The position numbers and the translations under genes are program-made. Shown here one piece after another: positions 34,691 through 43,164 of a stretch of 64,000 nt of DNA. The stretch covers positions 3,871-67,870 of the forward strand of contig CBDHYJ010000045.1 in NCBI GenBank assembly GCA_965275905.1, read 5' to 3'. The notes beneath the pieces are model-generated. The model searched no databases. It was not told where the DNA came from and saw only the letters and a list, made by a program, of their open reading frames with translations. How positions within the stretch are numbered: position 1 is the first letter of the stretch; each line of letters starts with the position of its first letter. The stretch comes from CBDAQD01 sp965275905. GTDB taxonomy: Bacteria; Pseudomonadota; Alphaproteobacteria; Rhizobiales; JAJFHC01.

Positions 34691-36049
34691 ATGAGACGCT
34701 GGTTCATCGCGAGTGCCTGTACTCTTTTGTGTTTGCTGTTTTTCCCGGTCAAAGACAGCGGATCGATTACCCTGATTCAGGGAGCGTTGGCCGATGGCGG
34801 CGGATTTGAACGCGGTGTCGACGGCGCAACGACTTCGTCTCGGACGACACGCACCAAGACGCGACAAAAGACCCAAAAAGCCGGCACATCCAGAAAAGCG
34901 ACGGCCAGGAAGAAGACGGCCTCACCCGCACGCCTTCGCCGGTTCCCCGCGATCACCGCTCCTGTGCCGGAGTTTCGCGACGGCCAGATCCTGATTGTTT
35001 TTGCATCGAATACGCCTGATCAGACAGTTGATGCAGTCGGCGCCCAGTTCGGTCTCCAGCGTATCGAGGATGCAACCATCGCTTTGATCGACCGCAGGGT
35101 CGTCAAGTATTCCCGGCCGGCACAGTTGCCCCCCGGTCTGGCCCTGCAGATTTCCGCGGACCCGCGCGTCGATGCCGTGCAGCCCAACCACCTGTACGGT
35201 CTTGCGGCGGGCCCCGTGCCGCAGTACGCGTTTGACAAGCTGGCTATTCCCAAGGCGCACGGCATTGCCAAGGGCGCAAATGTTCTGGTCGCTGTCATCG
35301 ATACGGGGGTCGACAAGAAACACCCGGCGCTGGCAGGCGCGATCGCCGGTGAATTCAATGCCGTGGGTAAGCGCAAGGGCGCCTATGACGGGCATGGCAC
35401 CGCGGTCAGCAGCATCATCGCGTCCCGCGGTGGTGTCATGGTCGGTGTGGCGCCGGCCGCATCGATACTCTCGGTCCGGGCCTTCGCCCGACCCAAGAAA
35501 AACCGGCCTACAGTGGGCGAGACGTTCGACCTGCTTCGCGGCATTGACTGGGCTGCGGAAAACGGAGCCCGGGTTCTCAACCTCAGCTTCGCCGGGCCGC
35601 ACGATCCTCTGCTGCGTGACACCGTCAGCGCTGCGGTCAACAACGGAATTGTTGCTGTGGCGGCTGCCGGAAATCGCGGACCGAAAGCGCCGCCGGCCTA
35701 CCCGGCCGCCTATCCTGACGTCATCGCCGTGAGCGCCACGGACGTCAAGGACCGCATATACAAACATTCGAACCAGGGCGAGCACATTGCCGTTGCCGCT
35801 CCGGGCGTGGATGTCGTTGCCGCCGGCCGCTACAGGAAGTTCAACCTCATGTCCGGAACCTCCTTCGCTGCAGCCTATGTCAGCGGCAGCATCGCACTTA
35901 TTCTGGAGGGCAATCCGGAGAGCACGGCGACGTCGATTGCCGGACGGATCACCGATGCGGCCCGGGATCTCGGGCCGGCTGGCCGGGATGTCGCCTTCGG
36001 TCACGGGCTGATCGATACATACAAAGCGCTCAACGGGGGCTCCCAGTAA
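34691..36049 (+). CDS. Secreted S8 (subtilisin-like) serine peptidase, first of two
   Basis: A 452-residue exported peptidase. After a signal peptide comes a basic Thr/Lys/Arg-rich stretch (about 48-85), a propeptide-like domain (about 97-168), then the catalytic domain with D204 (VAVIDTGVD), H235 (YDGHGTAVSS), the oxyanion Asn in AAAGNRGP and S391 (SGTSFAAAYVSG). All catalytic residues are present. It follows the anti-sigma gene by 95 bp and is followed by a second subtilase of the same build. The likely target is envelope or secreted protein; control by the neighbouring ECF sigma factor is inferred. Confidence 0.9.
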   Translation: MRRWFIASACTLLCLLFFPVKDSGSITLIQGALADGGGFERGVDGATTSSRTTRTKTRQKTQKAGTSRKATARKKTASPARLRRFPAITAPVPEFRDGQILIVFASNTPDQTVDAVGAQFGLQRIEDATIALIDRRVVKYSRPAQLPPGLALQISADPRVDAVQPNHLYGLAAGPVPQYAFDKLAIPKAHGIAKGANVLVAVIDTGVDKKHPALAGAIAGEFNAVGKRKGAYDGHGTAVSSIIASRGGVMVGVAPAASILSVRAFARPKKNRPTVGETFDLLRGIDWAAENGARVLNLSFAGPHDPLLRDTVSAAVNNGIVAVAAAGNRGPKAPPAYPAAYPDVIAVSATDVKDRIYKHSNQGEHIAVAAPGVDVVAAGRYRKFNLMSGTSFAAAYVSGSIALILEGNPESTATSIAGRITDAARDLGPAGRDVAFGHGLIDTYKALNGGSQ

Positions 36050-36155
36050 CCAACAGGGACAGCCCGCGTTCAAGGGCTGCGTCGGAGTCATGACGAGACA
36101 AGCAAAAGACCATCAATCCACGTTGGCATTTTCTCCGGCGGCGGCCGGAAATCCA

Positions 36156-37505
36156 ATGAAAGGTTTCTGGGTCGCAACCTGCGCAGCCGCCCTGCTGTTC
36201 GTCTCGAGCGCAGCGCAGGCCCAGTACCGGAACAACAATTACGGCGGCGGCGATCGCAACTATGACGCGGAAATCGGTACCGCGATCGGCGTCTTCCAGC
36301 TTCTGAACCAGGCGGCGCGCGCCAACAGGCAGCGCCAGGCCGAGCCCGAACCGCGCGTCAGGCGCCGGCAGACACAGCGGCGGACCACGCGGCGGACGCA
36401 GCGCCAGCCCAATGTGATCCCGAATGCGCGCAGATATCAGCTTCTGCTCACGTTCGGTCCCGACACCACGGACGATGTCGTTGATGCCGTGACGCAGCAA
36501 TATGATCTGCGGCGGCTCTCCGACGCCCTGATCGATCTGATCGACCGCAGGATCGTCAAGGTTGCCCGACAGGCTTCCATGTCGCCAGAGCGCGCCTTGC
36601 AGCTCGCCAATGACCCGCGCCTCGAGGGGGTTCAGCCAAACTACACTTACACGACATCACAGAGTGCGCGAGCCCAGTACGCTGTCGCCAAGATGGCCAT
36701 CCCGGATGCGCATACCGTCGCCCGCGGGCGCGACGTTCTCGTCGCCGTGATTGACAGCGGCGTCAATGCCAAGCATCCCGCCATTCGGGACGCGATCGAG
36801 GAGGAATTCGATCCGGTCGGCGGACCGCCCGGCATCTTCGATTCTCACGGCACCGCGGTCGCCAGCATCATTGCCGCACGCAAGGGCGTTACGGGCGTGG
36901 CGCCCGAAGCGCGCCTGCTCTCCGTGAAAGCGTTCAATCGCTACAAGAAAAAGCAGCGTACGACGGCGGAATCCTTTCACCTGCTCAAGGGGATCGACTG
37001 GGCGGTCGACCGCGGTGCGCGTGTTCTCAACATGAGCTTCGCCGGTCCCAGCGACCCGCTGTTCTGGCAGGCGATCGCCGCGGCGACAGAGCGCGGGATC
37101 GTCTCCGTGGCCGCAGCAGGCAACAAGGGACCGAAGGCGCCCCCGGCCTTTCCGGCCGCTTATCCTGAGGTGATCGCCGTTACCGCAACCGACGCCAAGG
37201 ATCGCCTCTACCGCAAATCGAACCGAGGCGATTACATCGCCGTCGCGGCACCGGGAGTCGACGTCCTGACAGCCGGTGGCAAGAAGGGTTATGGCCTGAG
37301 ATCGGGAACGTCTTTTGCCGCCGCCTATATCAGCGGCAGCATCGCGCTGATGGCTCAGAACTCGCCGTCCATGTCGCCGACATCCGCAAATGACCGTCTT
37401 GCAATAGCGGCGCGGGATCTCGGACCCGAGGGCAAGGACCCGTCATTCGGTCATGGCCTCGTCGATATCTACAAGGCGGTCAACGGCCAGAGCGAGGCGC
37501 AGTAA
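36156..37505 (+). CDS. Secreted S8 (subtilisin-like) serine peptidase, second of two
   Basis: From ATG 36156 this is a 449-residue exported peptidase (signal MKGFWVATCAAALLFVSSAA, cut AQA/Q); an upstream ATG at 36090 would add 22 residues. An Arg/Gln-rich region (RVRRRQTQRRTTRRTQRQP) leads to a propeptide-like domain (RRYQLLLTFGPDTTDDVVDA) and the catalytic domain with VAVIDSGVN (Asp), FDSHGTAVAS (His), AAAGNKGP (Asn) and SGTSFAAAYISG (Ser). It closely follows the first subtilase in layout and sequence, so the pair arose by tandem duplication. It converges with soxH 12 bp away. Confidence 0.88.
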   Translation: MKGFWVATCAAALLFVSSAAQAQYRNNNYGGGDRNYDAEIGTAIGVFQLLNQAARANRQRQAEPEPRVRRRQTQRRTTRRTQRQPNVIPNARRYQLLLTFGPDTTDDVVDAVTQQYDLRRLSDALIDLIDRRIVKVARQASMSPERALQLANDPRLEGVQPNYTYTTSQSARAQYAVAKMAIPDAHTVARGRDVLVAVIDSGVNAKHPAIRDAIEEEFDPVGGPPGIFDSHGTAVASIIAARKGVTGVAPEARLLSVKAFNRYKKKQRTTAESFHLLKGIDWAVDRGARVLNMSFAGPSDPLFWQAIAAATERGIVSVAAAGNKGPKAPPAFPAAYPEVIAVTATDAKDRLYRKSNRGDYIAVAAPGVDVLTAGGKKGYGLRSGTSFAAAYISGSIALMAQNSPSMSPTSANDRLAIAARDLGPEGKDPSFGHGLVDIYKAVNGQSEAQ

Positions 37506-37517
37506 CGCCAGACGGCG

Positions 37518-38486
37518 TCACTCGAATTCCATCTGCTCGAACACGCGGCCCGCGTTGCGCTTGGCCAGTTCCTTGAACGTGTCGAGGTGGGCAAACGGAG
37601 ACTGGTCGACTTCGAAGGCCTCCTGCAGCCCGCCGCCACTGTCGATGAGGTCGCGAATCTTGCCGCGCAGATAAACCAGGTAGTCTTTCGTATAGCGCCG
37701 GACCTGGGCGATATTGGTCGGATGGCCGTGTCCCGGAATGACATAGACCGCGCCGAGCGCCTCGAACTTCTCCCAACTCTCCAGCCAGCCGGCCGTATCC
37801 GTGTCATCGAAAATCGGCGGCAGACGCTCGTGAAATGCCATGTCGCCGGCGATCACCAGTTTCTGTTCGGGCAACCACACGGAAATGTCTCCCGGTGAAT
37901 GGGCCGGCCCGATCCACAGGACCTCAATCCTGAATTCACCCATCTTGATGACCTTGCGGTCCTTGAAGGTTTCGGTCGGACCCTGGACGGACGTGCCTTC
38001 TGCCTTGTCCCGGTTGTAGCCCTTCATCCGTGCCAGGATGTCATAACCCTTCGCCTCGAATTCGGACGCGGCGTCCTCGTGGGCAAGGATCGGGACGCCC
38101 TGCTCGGCCCAGTAGGAGTTCCCGAGCATGGCGTGTCCCTGCCCGTTTTCGTTGACGACCAGTTTGACGGGCTGGTCGGTGATCGACTTGATTTCCTCAT
38201 GCAGCGCTTTCGCCAGGACGTAGGCCGCCCCGCCGTTGATCACCACGACCCCGTCGCCCGTGACGATGAACGACAGATTGTTGTTATGACCGGTGTTGTC
38301 GTATCCCGGCGGTGCAGTCGCCCCGATCGCCGACCAGACGTGCGGGATGACCTCGACGGGTTTGGAATACAGTTCCGACTGCGGATACTGGTCCGGGATC
38401 GATTGGCTTGCGTCGACGGAGGCGGCGGACAGCATCATAACTGCGCCGAGAGCGGCAATTCGGAACATGAGCCTCTGAATTTTCAT
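37518..38486 (-). CDS. soxH: SoxH-like metallo-beta-lactamase-fold protein with altered metal motif
   Basis: A 322-residue periplasmic protein (signal MKIQRLMFRIAALGAVMMLS, cut ASA-like at VDAS) with a metallo-beta-lactamase fold, the final gene of the classical sox order. The usual HxHxDH motif is replaced by N114-G-Q-G-H118-A in VVNENGQGHAMLGNSYW, while later elements PAHSPGD, IAGDM and IPGHGHPT remain. SoxH is not essential for thiosulfate oxidation in Paracoccus, and its reaction is unknown. It is cotranscribed with soxW after the SqrR-type box at 39206-39221. Confidence 0.78.
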   Translation of the reverse strand: MKIQRLMFRIAALGAVMMLSAASVDASQSIPDQYPQSELYSKPVEVIPHVWSAIGATAPPGYDNTGHNNNLSFIVTGDGVVVINGGAAYVLAKALHEEIKSITDQPVKLVVNENGQGHAMLGNSYWAEQGVPILAHEDAASEFEAKGYDILARMKGYNRDKAEGTSVQGPTETFKDRKVIKMGEFRIEVLWIGPAHSPGDISVWLPEQKLVIAGDMAFHERLPPIFDDTDTAGWLESWEKFEALGAVYVIPGHGHPTNIAQVRRYTKDYLVYLRGKIRDLIDSGGGLQEAFEVDQSPFAHLDTFKELAKRNAGRVFEQMEFE

Positions 38487-38531
38487 CTCCGCCGGAACCC
38501 CGCCAACAATTCACGCCCGGATCCGGTTTCG

Positions 38532-39143
38532 CTACCAGACGTCAGGCTTGATGCCCTTGGCCTGCAGGTCCGCAAACTTGTCCTGCAGAAATCTCTGGAA
38601 GCCCTGCTTCTCGTACGCCCTCTGTTCGACAAACTCGAACATTGAGAGGAAGTGGAACGGCTTGAAGTAACCCGGCATTCGCGCAACCTCCGCATCCCGG
38701 CCGGACTTGCCCTCCGGAATCTCGGTACCTAGAAATACGATTGTCGGGGTGAAGTTGACGGCCCACTTGCGGGCAAGCGCGCGTTCTTCCATCTCCTCGC
38801 CGTCGAAGTCGGTCACGCTGCGCGAGCCCCAGAGATTGAGTTGCAGAATTCCAAACTTGCTCTTGAGTAATTCGGTGATCTGCTTCTTCTGCAGATTTAC
38901 GGCATGCATTTCCCGGCAATAGGGACACCCGCGCTGCTCCCAGAGGACCGCGAACCGCTTGCCACCCTCGGCAGACTCCGCGTGGTCCTCGCGCAGATCA
39001 AGAAACGTCTCCATGAACCAGGGCTGGACGTGCAGGCCATCGTCATTGACCTCGACATCGCCCGCCGCGCGCAGGACGCCCGGGGCGGCAGCAATTCCTG
39101 CCGCCGCCAGCGCAGATTTGGTGAACAGCCGCCTGTCGATCAT
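38532..39143 (-). CDS. soxW: SoxW-like periplasmic thioredoxin
   Basis: A 203-residue exported thioredoxin-fold protein. The N-terminus has a twin-arginine signal (MIDRRLFTKSALAAAG). The redox site is GCPYC in LWEQRGCPYCREMHAVN, and the cis-Pro loop is NFTPTIVFLG. SoxW-type proteins accept electrons from the membrane protein SoxV and keep Sox carrier cysteines reduced. It is followed by soxH on the same strand. An ATTC-N8-GAAT site lies 62 bp upstream. Confidence 0.85.
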   Translation of the reverse strand: MIDRRLFTKSALAAAGIAAAPGVLRAAGDVEVNDDGLHVQPWFMETFLDLREDHAESAEGGKRFAVLWEQRGCPYCREMHAVNLQKKQITELLKSKFGILQLNLWGSRSVTDFDGEEMEERALARKWAVNFTPTIVFLGTEIPEGKSGRDAEVARMPGYFKPFHFLSMFEFVEQRAYEKQGFQRFLQDKFADLQAKGIKPDVW

Positions 39144-39205
39144 CGACCGTCACCGGGGCAGATACAGGGCTGCAGACGACACCCGGACATGACTTCCTCC
39201 CGTTT

Positions 39206-39221
39206 ATTCAATTATATGAAT
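39206..39221. promoter_or_regulatory. SqrR/SoxR-type operator before soxW-soxH
   Basis: ATTC-AATTATAT-GAAT, an exact fit to the ATTC-N8-GAAT pattern reported for SqrR of Rhodobacter capsulatus. It lies in the AT-rich leader of soxW. Confidence 0.68.
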
Positions 39222-39301
39222 ATTAACATACAATGGTGGAGAGGACAACGCAGAGCGCCCGTATCTGCATATCGGCAAAACCGGGTGCGACCGCTCCGGC
39301 C

Positions 39302-40606
39302 TCACGTCGGCGCGTAGGTTTCCTGCAGGATCTGGAGCGGCCAGAGTGCCGCTGTCCCGGCGTTCTGGCGGCGTACGGCGTCATCGTCGTCGACACTGCT
39401 CGACTTGCGTTCGGTTGTCCTGAACTCGGCTCCGTCCGCCTCATATCGCGCCGACATGAAGATCGCATCGTCAACCCCCAGACGCGACCACCAAAGGTCG
39501 GAAACCTCGACCGGCTTCGCCAGTTTCATATTCAGGTTGCTGAGAATGATATCGGCGCAGGCGAGCCTCGCCTCGACCTGTGCTGCGCGGACGGACTTGG
39601 ACATTTCGCCGACGGATGCGGAATCGCCAACGATGTAAATGGCGTCATCAACCGCCGAACGCATGCTGGCGGCATCGACGGGAGCATATTCGCTGCTGTC
39701 GGTCAGCGCCGCATCAAGGATGATTTCAGCAGCCGTCTGCGGCGGTATCACATTCAGGACGTCGGCCGTGAACACTTCGTTTTCGGTTTTGATTTCCTGC
39801 GTGTCGAAGTTGACGCCGGTTATTCCACCGTGGAGTTGCTTCGGCGCCCAATCGATCAGTCCGTCATAATATTCAGTGTAAGCGGCTTCGAAATGCGCCT
39901 GCATCGGATAGCTGTCCTTTTGATCGACGATCACGACAGACGCACCCGAATTGTGCCGCTTGAACCATTCCGCGGCGTGACAGGCCCGCTCGTAGACAGC
40001 CGGCGGACATCGATGCGGACCATCCGGTGCAGCAATCGCAAGGCGTCCGCCCTGTCTGACCCGCCTCAGCATTGCCTCGATTCCAAGGCACGTGGCGCCG
40101 GATGTCCAAAGGGGATCCACCGTCACCCCGGTGATCTCGCCAAAACCTTTCCAGTGCAATTCGATGCCGGGCGCAGCAATGAGCACGTCATATCCGATCG
40201 AGGATTGATCGCCTTTACCTGTACTGAGCACCACACTCTTGCTGTCACGATCAATTGCAGTCGCATCGGCCTGCACCGCCCGAAGGCCCATTCCGGAAAA
40301 CGCCTTCGGCAAATCAATGGCTTCCGTCGCGCAACCGCCTGTCGCGGCGAATGCGTGTATCGCAAACGGTGCATTGTACGGCCGTTGGCCTGTGACAACT
40401 GCAATGTCGACCGCTTCGCCGGTCAGAAGCTTCAGGCCGCGGGCCGCCGTAGCGCCGGATACTCCACCACCGATCACAACAACGCGCAGCTTCGCCTGTC
40501 CCAGCACAGCCGGAGTCGCCAGCATGGCCGCCACCCCGCAGCTGGCCGCAAGACCGTTGGAAAACTGACGGCGACTCACACTTCCAATTTTGTGCCGGCT
40601 GTTCAT
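39302..40606 (-). CDS. Diverged paralogue of sulfide dehydrogenase flavoprotein (FccB/SoxF-like)
   Basis: A 434-residue exported FAD protein (twin-arginine signal SVSRRQFSNGLAASCGVAAM; FAD loop LRVVVIGGGVSGATAARGL). It aligns along its length with the FccB protein encoded just upstream, but the flavin-linking cysteine is Ala79 (YNAPFAIHAF), and of the two redox-disulfide cysteines only C200 (HRCPPAVYER) is kept; the second site is Trp372 (SDLWWSRL). No cytochrome partner adjoins it. The reaction is thus probably not standard sulfide oxidation. It is separated from fccB by a terminator-like hairpin. Confidence 0.8.
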   Translation of the reverse strand: MNSRHKIGSVSRRQFSNGLAASCGVAAMLATPAVLGQAKLRVVVIGGGVSGATAARGLKLLTGEAVDIAVVTGQRPYNAPFAIHAFAATGGCATEAIDLPKAFSGMGLRAVQADATAIDRDSKSVVLSTGKGDQSSIGYDVLIAAPGIELHWKGFGEITGVTVDPLWTSGATCLGIEAMLRRVRQGGRLAIAAPDGPHRCPPAVYERACHAAEWFKRHNSGASVVIVDQKDSYPMQAHFEAAYTEYYDGLIDWAPKQLHGGITGVNFDTQEIKTENEVFTADVLNVIPPQTAAEIILDAALTDSSEYAPVDAASMRSAVDDAIYIVGDSASVGEMSKSVRAAQVEARLACADIILSNLNMKLAKPVEVSDLWWSRLGVDDAIFMSARYEADGAEFRTTERKSSSVDDDDAVRRQNAGTAALWPLQILQETYAPT

Positions 40607-40795
40607 GTCCGCTCAGGCCCGCTCCTACCCAGTTTCGAATGTGCACACCGATAATGGCAAGAAGGGGGTCGATCGTTTTGGAACGGACGGTTTTCTTTTT
40701 GCACCACGAGGTACCCGCTAGGGTCAATCAAACCGCCAGGCAACAAGGGTGAAAACCGACCGGAACTGTATCGGCCGAAATGGCCGCCAATTCCG

Positions 40796-40831
40796 CAAAA
40801 AATGGCCAGCCGCACCAGGTGGCGGCTGGCC
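40796..40831 (-). terminator. Probable terminator after fccB
   Basis: On the minus strand GGCCAGCCGC and GCGGCTGGCC form a 10-bp stem, followed by ATTTTTTGC. It lies 63 bp past the fccB stop and separates fccB from the paralogue gene. Confidence 0.85.
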
Positions 40832-40893
40832 TCATTGGCTGAGCCCCATTTCAATTGCAACGGGCCAGGCCGAGGGAGACGTCATGGAAGGAA

Positions 40894-42171
40894 TCAGCCG
40901 AAGATGTCTTTCGTGATCCCGGCATACCAGCCTTCGGATTCCTCATAGGTCTGCTTGCGCAGATCATCCGCTTCGCCTGTTTTCGAAATGAATTTCGAGG
41001 TCGGTTCGATCTTGGTATCGCCCGCCTTGTATGCGGCACCCACCTTGACACCGTCATTGGTCGCAATGAGGCTCCAGCAGGTATTTGCGTAACGCGCCGG
41101 AAACGCCTGCGACCCGGTGAGAGCCGCACGGATGGCCATCGCTGCGGACTTGGCCTGGCTGTTTGCGGAAAACGCGGACTTTGGCATTGCGGCGGCGACC
41201 GACGCATCGCCGAGCACGTGGACGTTCTCGTCCATGGTCGATTGCATCGTGGCCGGATTGATCGGACACCAGCCGGAATCGTTCGTGAGGCCGGCCCGTT
41301 CGGCAATTGTACCGGCTTTCTGCGCCGGTACGACGCTCGCGGCATCCGCCTTGAATGTGTCGAAGTCGGTCGTCACCGTCATGCCGGCCGCATCGACCGC
41401 CTTGATTCCGCCGTGAACATCCGGACCGAACCATTCGATCATCTCGGGGTAGTGCCTGGCCCAGCCCTCCTGGAAAAGGGCCTGCTTCGAGAATTTGGGC
41501 TTCGGGTCGAGAACGATGATCTTCGCCTTCGGGTTCTTCTGCTTGAGAATGTGAGCGATCATCGAAATTCGCTCATAAGGTCCGGGCGGGCATCGATAGG
41601 GATTGGGCGGCGGGACGAATACGAAGGTGCCGCCTTCCTTCATGTTCTCGACCTGGTGCTTGAGAAGGGCGACTTCGGTGCCTGACTTCCAGGCATGCGG
41701 CATGTTTTCGGATGCTGCGATCGAATATCCGGGCACCGAGTCATACTTCAGATCGATTCCGGGCGCGACAACCAGCCTGTCGTAGGGAACTGATGCACCG
41801 GACGCGAGCGCAACCGTCTTCTTGTCCCGGTCGACCCCGCCGGCCCAGTCGTGCACGACATTGACCCCGAAGTCGGTGGCCAGCGTGTTGTAGGTGTGGC
41901 CGATGGATTCATAATCCCTGAATCCGCCAAGATAGAGGTTGGAGAAAAAGCAGGTGTAGTATTTCCGACTCGGTTCGATCAGGGTGACATCGATCGCACC
42001 CTTGGAGTCCTTGGCAATGTACCGCGCAGCCGTGGCACCTCCCGCACCGCCGCCGATCACGACGACCCTGGGCTTGCCGGCCGCGTGAAGGCTCGGCGCC
42101 ATCGATGACATTCCCCAGGTAAGCGCACCCGCGCCGGTCAGAGTACTGAACAGTCTCCGTGTAAGTTTCAT
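40894..42171 (-). CDS. fccB: Flavocytochrome c sulfide dehydrogenase, flavoprotein subunit (FccB/SoxF)
   Basis: A 425-residue periplasmic FAD enzyme that oxidises sulfide and hands electrons to its cytochrome subunit. Signal: MKLTRRLFSTLTGAGALTWG (Tat type). The FAD loop is RVVVIGGGAGGATAARYIA. The expected cysteines are all here: flavin-linking C74 (YYTCFFSNLY) and the redox pair C194 (YRCPPGPYER) and C365 (ANTCWSLIA). GAGGAA precedes the ATG at 42171. The cytochrome gene lies 17 bp upstream. In Paracoccus the pair is called SoxEF. Confidence 0.93.
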   Translation of the reverse strand: MKLTRRLFSTLTGAGALTWGMSSMAPSLHAAGKPRVVVIGGGAGGATAARYIAKDSKGAIDVTLIEPSRKYYTCFFSNLYLGGFRDYESIGHTYNTLATDFGVNVVHDWAGGVDRDKKTVALASGASVPYDRLVVAPGIDLKYDSVPGYSIAASENMPHAWKSGTEVALLKHQVENMKEGGTFVFVPPPNPYRCPPGPYERISMIAHILKQKNPKAKIIVLDPKPKFSKQALFQEGWARHYPEMIEWFGPDVHGGIKAVDAAGMTVTTDFDTFKADAASVVPAQKAGTIAERAGLTNDSGWCPINPATMQSTMDENVHVLGDASVAAAMPKSAFSANSQAKSAAMAIRAALTGSQAFPARYANTCWSLIATNDGVKVGAAYKAGDTKIEPTSKFISKTGEADDLRKQTYEESEGWYAGITKDIFG

Positions 42172-42188
42172 TGCTTCCTCCCTGCGGA

Positions 42189-42506
42189 TCAGTTTTCCGC
42201 TGTTTTGACTGTCGCGAAGTAACTGGCCAGGGCCAGAATGTCCTCGTCGGTCAGGCTGCCGGCAATCGACTGCATGACAGGGTTTTTGAGTTCCCTGTTT
42301 CTGAAAGACTCCATGACTTGGACGAAGGACGCGACATCCCAACCGATGATCGGCGGAATCCCCTTGTCTTCGCCAGATGCCTGGTGGCAGGTCACGCACT
42401 GGCTGGACAGATACTCACCGTACGCAACGCGATCGGCTTCCCCCGCGGTGGCTCCGCCGCCGCCGAGCAGAACTGCCATTCCAAGAATTTTTTTAGCCAC
42501 CCGCAT
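42189..42506 (-). CDS. fccA: Flavocytochrome c sulfide dehydrogenase, monoheme cytochrome subunit (FccA)
   Basis: A 105-residue exported c-type cytochrome with one heme site, QCVTCHQASGED, after a signal peptide (MRVAKKILGMAVLLGGGGAT). A C-terminal helix (LTDEDILALASYFATV) and a Met in NPVMQSIAGSL complete the fold. One heme and small size match the Chlorobium-type FccA, not the diheme subunit of Allochromatium. It starts seven bp after the soxD stop without a clear ribosome site, so translation is probably coupled. Confidence 0.88.
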   Translation of the reverse strand: MRVAKKILGMAVLLGGGGATAGEADRVAYGEYLSSQCVTCHQASGEDKGIPPIIGWDVASFVQVMESFRNRELKNPVMQSIAGSLTDEDILALASYFATVKTAEN

Positions 42507-42513
42507 GTTGCAA

Positions 42514-43164
42514 CTAGTCGATATTGGCGGAGGGGTTGTTCTCGTCGTCTGGCGTGACATCGAGAATCCGCGCCCGCTTTGTGATCTTTACGTCTGCCTT
42601 GCAGTCTTTCATGCAAGGCTCGCCTTTTGCCGGAACGTCCGGACGGTTGTCGTCCGTGAATCCCGTTTCGTTCGGCAGGCGTATGGTCGCGAAATTTTCT
42701 TTTGACAGGACGAAGTCGTCTTCGACGATATCGTTGAGGTTCAGCAGATAGGCCACAATCGCATAGGTCTCGTCCGCCGTTAGCGATTGCGCATCACCGA
42801 ACGGCATGGCCCGGTAGATGTAGTCGTAGACTGTCGAGAGGTACGGCCAATAAGATCCGACTGTCTTGACCGGGTCTTCCGACTTCAGTGAGTCCTGCCC
42901 GCCGGCAAGGACCGGCCAACGATCGATTCCCTCGCCGAAATCGCCGTGGCAGGCGGCGCATTTCTCCGCAAACACGTCTTCCCCGGTCACGACATCTCCC
43001 TTGCCTTCGGGCAAGCCCTGCCCGTCCGGTCTGACATCGATATCCCAGGCGGCTATTTCCGCCGGCGTCGGCTCCCGTCCGATACCGAGCTTTCCGGCCA
43101 ATGCCGGGCCGGCGACAAGCGCAAGACCGGCAACGAGCAGAATCGTCTTACGAGACCTCGACAT
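42514..43164 (-). CDS. soxD: SoxD, cytochrome subunit of sulfane dehydrogenase SoxCD (single heme)
   Basis: A 216-residue exported cytochrome c. The start at 43164 (MSRSRKTILLVAGLALVAGP) overlaps the end of soxC by 17 bp. One heme motif, KCAACHGDFGEG, is followed by SoxD-type sequence (RWPVLAGGQDSL, GSYWPYLSTVYDYIYRAMPF). A second heme domain, known in Paracoccus SoxD, is absent; the C-terminus instead has a CMKDC motif that is not a heme site. With SoxC it oxidises the sulfane sulfur bound to SoxY, so no sulfur globules need form. Confidence 0.88.
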   Translation of the reverse strand: MSRSRKTILLVAGLALVAGPALAGKLGIGREPTPAEIAAWDIDVRPDGQGLPEGKGDVVTGEDVFAEKCAACHGDFGEGIDRWPVLAGGQDSLKSEDPVKTVGSYWPYLSTVYDYIYRAMPFGDAQSLTADETYAIVAYLLNLNDIVEDDFVLSKENFATIRLPNETGFTDDNRPDVPAKGEPCMKDCKADVKITKRARILDVTPDDENNPSANID

